The notes under the pieces: generated by a model
The model's input: only the letters and a program-made list of their open reading frames with translations
Databases searched by the model: none
What the model was told of the DNA's origin: nothing
Shown here: positions 46,756 through 56,400 of the stretch, one piece after another
How the letters are laid out: each line of letters begins with the position of its first letter
How positions within the stretch are numbered: position 1 is the first letter of the stretch
NCBI GenBank assembly: GCA_946902875.1
Contig: OX336340.1
Coordinates: 25,497,566-25,561,565 of the forward strand
Source of the DNA: Nematopogon swammerdamellus
Lineage: Eukaryota > Arthropoda > Insecta > Lepidoptera > Adelidae
Direction: 5' to 3'
Length of the DNA: 64,000 bases
Translations under genes and position numbers: made by a program

Positions 46756-47095
46756 CCTGCCTGCGTGCGATTCAGACCGAAGAGGTGTGGCTGGGTGGAA
46801 GGAGGGGGAGGCGAGGAAGGCGCGGAACTCGCCCCGCGTCGTCCGCCCCCGCGAGCGCGATCGTCCACGAGCGACCACGGCAGCAGCGCATGGCTGCTGT
46901 GCAGAGATTTCCGTACGAATTATACGATTATGCATGGCCATTGACTATCCTTTTTCTGTTTGGTTGCAGTTCACCTATATAGGTACTTATGCACAATTTG
47001 TGGATAATTCCATCAGTAGGTACATACGGAAGGTTGGTTAGGTAGGTAGGTCCAACATTTAGAAATATGAAATTTACTTTTTTGTGCCTACCCTT

Positions 47096-47270
47096 AGGCC
47101 CGGACTTCATGCATCCGTTTCATCCCCCGGAGTTGACTAGGCCACACCCACCGGTGCGAGCGACAAAGTGAGAAACGGATGCATGAAGTTCTCACTCTAT
47201 CGCTCGCACCGGTGGGTGTGGCCTATTTTAGTCAACTCCGGGGAGAAACGGATGCATGAAGTCCGGGCCT
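47096..47270. mobile_element. 175-bp hairpin element (AGGCCCGGACTT family)
   Basis: Arms 47096-47172 and 47191-47270 are long reverse complements with ends AGGCCCGGACTTCATGCATC. The loop repeats the terminal ACGGATGCATGAAGT motif. Confidence 0.8.
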
Positions 47271-48075
47271 CAAATTGAATCCCATAATCATTATTCTGTA
47301 CCTAATCTATTCTTTCTTCATGATATATTGCAATTTACACGTAAAAGTGTATAATAATTAATAAATAATAAATACGCTTAGCTTTTTCCTGTGACTTCAT
47401 CCCGCGGATCATGTCGATGACGTAGGTAGCCTAAAACCATCTTGAGAAGTGATAGAATGTAATGTCAGTGACAGACAAGTGACAAGACAACCGTGTGTTA
47501 GTCATCCATCAATATAGTGGCATTGTGAAAGTGGCTCTCGAGTTATAAGGATATTCATATAATGATGGCCGTAGAAACTTCGCTTATTTTATATTGAATT
47601 TTATAGGATTATTGCATCGATGGATTATTGGATAAACTTTACCTCATCCACATCCATCACTTCGTTAACCTCGCAAGCTTGTTGAACTCCACTCGCATCG
47701 CGTAGAACAAGAACATTTGCGTAGAAATTAGACATCGATGGTAGAACAGTAGAAGTGCGGATTTATGACAAAATTCTTCAGATACTAAAATGTTTAGGTA
47801 GGTACCAGACTGGCAGCGAAGAGAAAAGGATAGTTATGATTTTGGCAGAGTACGTACTTATGTATGTGTATGTTGTTCGTTTGTTCCATCATCATCATCA
47901 CAGAGCCTAAACTACTGAACCCATCGATGACTGAACCATGATAAAGCGATTTAAAAAAAATACCTACAAATTTCAACACCTTCAGCTACTATGTAGCTCA
48001 GCTAGTAGGTATGTATTTAACTCCTGTCAATGTATGAGAAAGAACTGTTCACGCATTATAGTTAAATGTATAACC

Positions 48076-48175
48076 AAAAGGAAGCACCGGCATGGCACCT
48101 AGTTCACCAAGGTGTTTGGACTGACATTACGGATGTTGTAGGTGATGCAGCCTACCGTGTAAGCTTCTATAAAAA
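48076..48175 (+). mobile_element. SINE A 3' fragment, intergenic
   Basis: AAGGAAGCACCGGCATGGCA to a CTATAAAAAAAAA end, between kermit and RpL37. Confidence 0.75.
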
Positions 48176-48931
48176 AAAATTCAAAAATAAGTACACTAGG
48201 TGAACTGTTGGCGACACGCATTTACTTAAAGTAGGTTGTTTGTTGTTGTTGTTTGCTGCCCAGCCTCTTGGGAAGACGGGTGGGCCATTCTCCGCACTGA
48301 GACCTCAAGACGGTCCGTTGTACGTTGGCGCTCGGGTGGTGTTACTCCAGCCACCCGATACTAAAAGTAGGTATACATAAAAAATCTGCAATACAGATGA
48401 ATCATAATACTGCTAGCCAATAAAAACTAATAGGTACGACTCGGCACAGGACTCGGTTAGTGTACGATTTCATGTGATAATAAATATTTTCATTTCATTT
48501 CATATAGGTAGGTACCTACATTCTTCATCCAATCCTTTTGAGTCGCCAGCAGTCTGATTTGCATTCTGCAGGGCTGACAGTGTTTGCATCCAAGTTGAAT
48601 GCCAATATATTTTTATATTATGATTTTACTCTAAAACATGCTAAAGGGCGACTGGATAGTCACCTCTCACCTTGCAACGGTTCTTCCACCGAGCCATGCA
48701 GTGGGTGGGTCTTCTTGCCTTACTTGCTGCTTGATAGTTATCTGGTCCGAATACATTGCTAAACGTGGTGGTCGGGGTGGTGCTGTAATTTTCCAGAGTT
48801 CTTACAGCACAACACCGATTACCCTGATTGTCGGGATACAGCGTGTGGTATGTATGTATCTAAAACATATTGAGAATAGCTAATTTTACTGATGAAATAA
48901 TAAAATTACCTGTTTCACTCTTTATTACAAT

Positions 48932-49297
48932 AGTCTGTTTTTTTGGAAGACGGAGTAAATTGACGTCTGACTGACATTAGAGTGTTGCACGCTTTGCACC
49001 ACTATTGATTGTAGTCGATGAAAATAAATAGTATCGACTTTTACACGATATGAACACGACACGACACACCTTCACACATATTATGCGCTACCTTAAACTT
49101 TACATCTTTCTAGCTAGATTTAGCTTAATATGTTGTCAATTAAATCCACAATTAGGTAAATATTAGAGTTTACAGCATTTCATTAATTAATCAATCAATA
49201 AAAGGATCGATAGCAACTACATGCCTATTTAAAATTTGCCAGAAACTGGCAACACTCCAAACGTCACTTTACTCCGTCTTCCAAAAAAAAACAGACT
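48932..49297. mobile_element. 366-bp inverted-repeat element, intergenic
   Basis: AGTCTGTTTTTTTGGAAGAC then GGAGTAAA mirrors the right end 49260-49297, apart from a two-base length difference in the T run. No frame inside. Confidence 0.75.
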
Positions 49298-49597
49298 TTA
49301 TTATATGGTACAGAGTGGAACATTCAATAAAATAGATAAAGCATGGTTGTAAAAGTATTTGAATTGTAATAAATATCGCTTTCAATTGAAGAAGTGCTGT
49401 TCAATTCAAATTAATTACTATTTAGGTACTCTATTTCTGGTACGAATTTTCTTTTAAAACCAAATTTAATATAATTTTGTCCTTAATTGAAGCTGCAAAT
49501 GTGATCCTGATCACATAGCATTGGGAAAAGTTGGCTAATGAGCACAAAAAAAATGTTTTCTAACAAAATAACAGGAGCATTATTATTTTTGCATGTT

Positions 49598-49603
49598 TTT
49601 ATT
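49598..49603 (-). terminator. Poly(A) signal of RpL37
   Basis: AATAAA on the minus strand 18 bases beyond the RpL37 stop, giving the short 3' UTR usual for ribosomal protein genes. Confidence 0.65.
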
Positions 49604-49620
49604 GTAGCTTATGTGTACAT

Positions 49621-52042
49621 CTACGTGGCGGCGACGGGCTTCTTGGGTGTGGGCTTGCCCTCCTTGAAGCCGTTGCGGAAACGCCTCCGCACGATCTTGA
49701 GGTGACGCATGCGGCCGGTGCCCGTGGTCTTCCTGCGCTTGGCCTTCACAGACCAGTGGTCTGCGAGCACACAACACAACACAAACATTACTGATCTCCA
49801 TTTAGTACCAGTATGTGCTAGCAGTGGTTCTTAACCGGTGGTCCGTAGACCACACAGTAGGAATGCAGTCACAAAAATCATCCTAAAATAATATAATAAA
49901 TGTAAAATTTTCGCAAATAATATAAACATTTCGGTTTGTAATAATTTTATTTATAGAACAACCTTATAATAATTTTATATTACCGCCAAGTGGTCGGTGG
50001 GGTAAGGCAAAAATTTACTCAAATGGTCTCTCATCACTAAAAGGTTAAGAAGCACTGTGCTAGAACAACGCAGGTGGTCGGTACGGCCTTGCCGCTGGAC
50101 CATCGATCTCAAAGTCCGAGGTTCGAATCCGGCAGATGTGCACCAATGAGTTTTCCTCCTCATTGAAAAATGTACGTGCATACCTGCAGCTGCTGCTTCA
50201 CCGTTCCGAACCGGTGTAAAACTGTAGGTCCCTTCCCTTGCCCCTCACTAGGTGGTAGGCTCAAATTATAGCCGACTGGGTTGATACCACCGTACTGCAT
50301 ATAAGATGGCGGCATAGCAGCCTCGCCTGTTCTCCTCCAATTCAGGAATGCCAGCCAATAGGGATGTCTCCGGTATGGCACCTCTGGGAGGTGACATGAC
50401 ATGATCATAATATGATCAGTCACCTATATAAATACAACAAGTCTCACCACAAGGGGGGTTCCTATTCATTCTATTTAAATTTGGAGAAAACTAAAAAGAT
50501 AATTGAAGAGCAGATCAACGGATTCATATGTGGTTTCCACCAATGCATTCATACACATCTCTGGATGTTTATAATCTACATAATTATAATAACATCACAC
50601 GAGGGTTGAGCCCTCAGATCAGAAGTAATGAATTTTTGATAAAAATCTGAACAAACTATTTTAATATAATATACATACATACATACAATGTCAAATCACT
50701 TTCAATGTAGGATTCTAGTAGTAAGATGCCAGGCCCTTCAAGTCTTCGGAACTCAACCGTGCACTATAGTCCGGCCGCTGAGAGAATGCGTTCCTGACAT
50801 CTGTCAGTTGGTCATTTCATCACTCATATTACAAGTTATAGTTACTCACTCCTGCAACTGCACGTTCGAAGTAAGTTAATTATGGCCCTTTTTCTATTGT
50901 TTATACGGTTTCGTACTACATATTTTGACAAGCTTGTCACACTTTTTAGGTAATCCGGACTGACATTACTGTTACCAGTTGACAGACGTCAGGAACGCAT
51001 TCTCTCAGCGGCCGTACTTTAATTACATGTGTAGAGATCTTATTCGGATTTACCAAAAGTAAATCTTTATCGGTATATAACCAACAAAACTTTGTATGAA
51101 ATTGAATAAAACAATAGCGACATGAGGTCGCTACTGTCGAATAGATTTCATTATAATCTGCCTACAATAACAAGGACAGCTCTATAAACAAGAACTGTCC
51201 TCAATCAATGTAGGGTTGTGGTTTGATATTATCTGACCACTGGGAATTTGCTATGCAGAAATATTATTTCAACTAATTTCACAACTGCGAAGGCGTCTTG
51301 AATTTCATGCAGTGCAGCATTATTGCAAATTGCTCTTCTAATTTCAAACATGTATTTTTCCGTTGATAATTGCGGCCGAGGGGCACATTATGCCGGCACT
51401 TCACTTGGCTTAGCGTATTCGTGTATTTGGCAAAAAATTCCGTTTCGTCTCCCTTTAATGGCTTGTTTAGAGCGAGATAAAACTAAAATGTTTGCAACAA
51501 ACACGAATACGCTAAGCCAAGTGAAGTGCCGGCATTAGGTGGCAGTCATAATCATGACACAAATTGGACAAAACATGGGTTATTTTGAATTATGCTGCAA
51601 CAGAAGACCACAGATTCAACCCAATCACTAGTACTACACCGATTACAATTATTCCGAAATATTTCCTCTACAAACGAGGATTTTAGTAATGTGCAGTATG
51701 AACTTACACGAGCGAAGCTTGGCGGCCGGGTAGCCACACTGCGCGCACTTCGACTTCTGGATGTGGTAGGACGAACGGCCGCACCGCCGGCACAGCGTGT
51801 GCGTCTTATTGCGCCGCTTTCCGAAGCTCGACGTACCTTTCGTCTGTAAACAATTTCATGTTGAGCGGCTGGAGGTTATGTCGGGACTTCACTGCTGTAG
51901 GTAGCGCCCGGGATCAGAAATACGTCCAGTGGTGAAATTAGTGGAGCCAGTAGAGTCATGATAAAGCTTCGTATAATCATTACATGCAACGTTTCTACGG
52001 ATAAACACAGATTTATTTCTAAAACTATACACAACGTACCAT
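49621..52042 (-). CDS. RpL37: 60S ribosomal protein L37 (eL37)
   Basis: A small zinc-binding structural protein of the large ribosomal subunit. Minus-strand exons: 52040-52042 (only the ATG), 51708-51843, 49621-49760, total 92 residues plus stop, matching the usual 90-97. The first intron falls right after the start codon. Key sequence: [22 protein letters not shown], then [13 protein letters not shown], then [21 protein letters not shown] and a Lys/Pro-rich end. The four zinc ligands are Cys19, Cys22, Cys34 and Cys37 (CX2C-X11-CX2C). Intron 2 (1.95 kb) holds SINE B and two inverted-repeat elements. A pyrimidine-rich stretch upstream of the ATG fits a 5'TOP message, and a poly(A) signal lies at 49598-49603. 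Very secure. Confidence 0.97.
50071..50410 (+). mobile_element. SINE B copy with head, RpL37 intron 2
   Basis: Box B GAGGTTCGAATCC near 50120 and the full body to GGTATGGCACCTCTGGGAGG; a different tRNA-like head from the 2291 copy (GGTCGGTACGGCC). Antisense to RpL37. Confidence 0.75.
50768..51016. mobile_element. 249-bp inverted-repeat element, RpL37 intron 2
   Basis: Ends mirror each other over about 39 bp (CGGCCGCTGAGAGAATGCG, then TTCCTGAC) with few mismatches; no coding capacity. Confidence 0.75.
51391..51534. mobile_element. 144-bp inverted-repeat element, RpL37 intron 2
   Basis: Perfect 34-bp terminal inverted repeats (51391-51424, 51501-51534) flanked by TTA on both sides, the target size and sequence used by PIF/Harbinger elements. 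Confidence 0.85.
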
Positions 52043-53484
52043 TTTGCAAAAATGACAACCAGGGAAGGAAAAATGACGGAACGGCGAGTGTTGCCAGCCA
52101 GCCAACTAGCAAACCCCACAATATAAGTTACTCTATGCAACTAGCTAAGCTAGCCATTTCCCTTTGCCAGATAATACTCCGAATTTTTTTTCGACGAAAC
52201 GGCTAATTTTCGGTGTAATGTTTATATGTATGTCTATATTGTAGTAATTTTAGAAAATTATATAATACGTATCAAATTATAATTAGCTGCTTTTATTATA
52301 ATATAAATTAGTACCCTGTAGCCAAAGTGTAAGTAAAAAACTAAGATAGCGGCATTATATTTATCATCCGTAGTTGGCGTACAGTAATCCAAGGTCCGAA
52401 GTTTGTAAATAATAAATATTTTTTCACGTTATGTCTTTTATCTTTAGTCTTTAGTCTATCTACTATGTTGTCTAATTTAGCCATTACCTACTATTACGGT
52501 AAGACCCTTGAATAAAAATACCTGTGATAGACCGACAAATGAGTTTAATTTGAATAGAATTATAATAAAAATTAAATTATGTCGACTAAAGAACGTTTTC
52601 ATAAAATGTCAAGGCTAAACTGACAGTAATAGAAAGTTCCGTACGACACCTGAAAGCCTTTGTCGTGCCTGCTGTTCCTTCACTTCATAGATAAAGTAAC
52701 TTATACCATATATATAAGCCTGGTAATTTTTTTTTGAAACCACCAAAAGATCATTTATTTATCACTTCAAGGAGTGGTTCCGCAGGATCGCAGGAACAGC
52801 AGGCACGACAATGGCTTTCAGGTGGCGCACCGTAGAAAGTTCAAGTCAAGACAAGACAAGCAAGCAAGACGCGCTTTAAATGCTCATTCTCAGCCCCATC
52901 CTTATCTAATCTATAGCAAAATAATGGGACAAAACTTAGATGTTTTATTAGACGTAGGTTCTATAATCTTACGTGTCCTCCCTCCCACCCCCCGACCCAC
53001 TCTCAACGTCATTCGTTCCTATCCTACCAATGAAATCAAATCAATGGCTATTTACATTCATACATCTTTCGAATAAATTCTTTCAATTAATTACTGCTGT
53101 GTACCCAGCCATTTATACTATATGAAATACAATTGGACATGTATGTAATTATTTAGTTTTTATTACCTATTTATTAGGTTAATTTTATTTAATTAGTTTT
53201 ACTGACTGTGTCAAGTTGTATTTTGTTTTACTGTTTTAATAAAGAGATTTAACAAGATTGGAAAAATATAATTACAAAAATACCTATAAAAGAGGAAAAT
53301 TGCGAATTGGCTGTGTGGTCAAATGATCTTTGCCTGCCTATTTATGGCGAAAACAATAACAACAACAACAACAACAAACAACAGCTGTTTGTTTTCATTC
53401 AACAAAGTGGAAGAAGGCCACGTGCGAGCGGATCCTGTTTCTTCGGCAGTTCTAACTAAAAAAAAATTTTTAGTAGAAAATAAT
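52043..53484. promoter_or_regulatory. Divergent intergenic region RpL37 / Brx1
   Basis: About 1.44 kb separating the start codons of two divergent genes that both serve the 60S subunit. It must hold both promoters. I see no clear TATA box. It contains a 33-bp imperfect inverted repeat with one mismatch (52647-52679 against 52792-52824) and otherwise AT-rich DNA. A CAA/CAACAA run lies at about 53350-53380. Confidence 0.5.
52055..52076 (-). promoter_or_regulatory. Possible 5'TOP start region of RpL37
   Basis: On the minus strand a pyrimidine run (TCATTTTTCCTTCCCT) lies about 20-35 bases before the ATG. Ribosomal protein messages normally begin inside such a tract, which couples their translation to growth signals. 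The exact start is inferred, not seen. Confidence 0.4.
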
Positions 53485-56400
53485 ATGGCCAAAATAAAGC
53501 AGTTGCCGGCTGCAGCACCGTCTAAGCCCGTGGCTAATGGAAAAGTAAAGAAGCCCAAACATAAGACCAGGAAAGTGAAAACGAAGAAAACGACTGTACC
53601 ACCGGCGCCAGCCGAGCCCGAAGGGCAAATCCTACCCCCCACGCGGATGTCTGACGATCCAGCGCCAAAGCAGGTAATGTGCTTACTCTTATGACGTCCC
53701 AATAAAATATGCTTCCTCCCATTGGATTCCATGCGATTTTCGCTGCGCGAAAATTCGCGAAAATTGGGGCGCCCGCACGTAACCTTCAATAACCTCCTTT
53801 GGTACTAGAAAGCCAATGAAATTCAACAAGTGAGGATTCACTTAAATGCACAGACGGATTTTTTTAACTCCAGGAAAAACAAAACACGCCCGGCATTTTT
53901 TTCCGAATTTTCTAACCTAAAATTTCCGAATGACCTTATGCAAATCCAAGAACGTTAGATGTATGGACGTCGGACCTTCCCCGCGCCAGCGTAACACAAT
54001 ATTTGTAAAAACATACAAATAACATTCGTTACCAACCAATCAGCGCAATACCACCTGATACCACCCAATCAGAGCGCGCGGCGTCCCCTCCGCTACCCGC
54101 GGAGCTCGGCGACGCTGATTCTCATATAAGCATTGGACAGTCTCACGTCCAAACTCTCTAAACGTTCTTGTGCGAATCATATATTGGCGTGTTGATTATG
54201 AATTTAACTATTCAAATAATGCCCACACGTTAATACTCTTTGCACAATTTTGAATTTGCATTGCACGGTCAGCCTTTTTAGCCAACTTCAATTACCTTTA
54301 TGCATGTAAATTCATCCACTCCCTGCTACCTACACTACGTTTGTACATGGCCTATCACCATTCGGGTAACCGTCTACCCCAGCGCTTGTTGGGTCTGCGA
54401 CAGATGTGCCCAGCCCATTGCCACTTCAACTTGCTAGTTTTCTTAGCAATGACGACTATGTTCTTTGTCGTGTTTCGTCAACAAATTTTATCAATCAAAT
54501 AAATGCCGAGCATTGCTCTTCCCATAGCTCGCTAAGTATTATAATAGTGGCTAGGTAGACAGAAAACTTAAAAAAGGTGCCGGGAGCGGATGAACGAAAA
54601 GAGTGGAAGACCGCGTTTGGTGCTGAGCATTGGGATAGGGCTATGTCCAACAGTGGACAAATACGGATGATTGTGATGATGACGATATAAATAAATATAT
54701 TTCTGTGTCATGACATTATAAACGTGGTGTTTCAGCTGAAATGGACGAACCGTCAGCGAGTGTTGGTGTTCGCTGCGCGCGGCATCAACCACCGCCACCG
54801 GCACCTCATGGAAGACATCAGGAAGCTGATGCCGCACCACAAGGCCGAGTCCAAGATGGAGCGCAGCAAGAACCTGTACGTCGTCAACGAGATATGCGAG
54901 ATGAAGAACTGCAACAAGTGCCTCATGTTCGAGGGTCGCAAGATGAGGGACCTCTACCTCTGGATGTCAAACATTCCTAACGGACCGAGCGCCAAATTCC
55001 TTATTGAGAATAGTGAGTGTCACTTAGTGGATTATTAGGAAAAAATTGTAGAAGGAACAGTCAGTCAGCGCGTCAGCGTCCACTGCTGGACATAGGCTTT
55101 CCAATTTTCCTCCCGTCTTCCCTGCCTTCAGCGTTACGGGTGTTATAGGAGCGTTGGCTCGCGCGGCATCGCAGTCGGACGGCCGATGCTGCGCTCACCA
55201 AAGTCTATCTTTACATGTTACTTTGTCAGCCTCTGTAGCTCAGTGGTGCGATCGGTCGACTGTCGTTCATGATCATAAGCACACCTGGGCGGGTCAGAAC
55301 GTGACATACGTGACAGTTCGACAGTTGCGGCTGACTGTAAGTTTCTTCTCTTCTTACCTTACTCGGTGATACTGCTATGTAAATAGTTTGTGTTTCCTGT
55401 CTAGTTCAGTGTAGCCTGCATGACCAAAGGGAAGCACTGATATGGCACATGGTCTAGTTCACCAAGGTGTACAGTTGGCTGACATCACAAATGTTGTAGG
55501 TAATGTAGCCAACTGTCAAGTTTCATAAAAAAAAACGATACATGCTGTTTACATGATACATGTTTTTTTCTTCTTCTCTCCTCTTCCACCTGCAATCAGC
55601 CTTTATAAGCCTTTATCAGGTTTGATGGTATTGTTTAAGTGACGCGGGGAAGCTGCCATCCATTGACAACAGCCTCCATGTTCCTTCCATCTTCCTATTT
55701 AAACAGGAGTAGGTTGTTTCTTTTGAGTCGGGCGATGTCGTCTCTTGTATTTAGAAGCTGTAGTGCCAGCGGGTTCACATGGTGCTGCAGACGCAATTTG
55801 TAACTTTCCAGCCGATTTTTCACTTCCTCCTTCACTGTTACCATTTCCAGGTACTCGTGGACTTCACTATTTTTGGTGAACCATGTGGCACCGCAGATTC
55901 CGCGTAGAACCTTGTTCTGGAATCGTTGGAGAATTTCCACGTTTGATGTGTTACATGATACATGTTGACTGATATTATGTTACATGTAAGAAGCATGGCT
56001 TGCGATGGCATCACCGAACTTATCCGGGCCCACTGGCAGTATGGGAAGGAGTCAATCGAGGACAGGACAGGACAGGATAGTGGGTGGGCACCTAGCTCTC
56101 ATTGCACTGGACATTTCAGCTTGCGGCAAGACATCTTCAGCTAGTCTGCGATGACTAAGAGGCGGAGAACCACCAGTCCTGCTCTCGACCTCCCTCTCTC
56201 TACCTATCTATATTCTGTAGGATGCCTCCAGTGCCGACTTGAAAGTTGATTTTGGCAGGTCTAGATTCTTGAAGAAACCTGACATGAATTGACTATGGAT
56301 GATTGTTATAGTATACGTAGCTTATTAAACATGTTGAGACTGCTAAAATGAGTGGTGTTCACAGTTTACACGATGGGCGAGTTAAAGATGACCGGCAACT

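Larger units (their letters stand above)
46764..49597. other. Intergenic DNA between kermit and RpL37
   Basis: A GC-rich block (46780-46900), the hairpin element 47096-47270, a SINE A scrap, a TTGTTGTTGTT-led stretch (48240-48370), the 48762-48862 repeat and the 48932-49297 element. No gene seen. Confidence 0.6.

Noticed and set aside
53323..53484. N-terminal extension of Brx1
   Set aside because: In frame, but Thr-rich low complexity; the ATG at 53485 has better context and gives the usual basic start.
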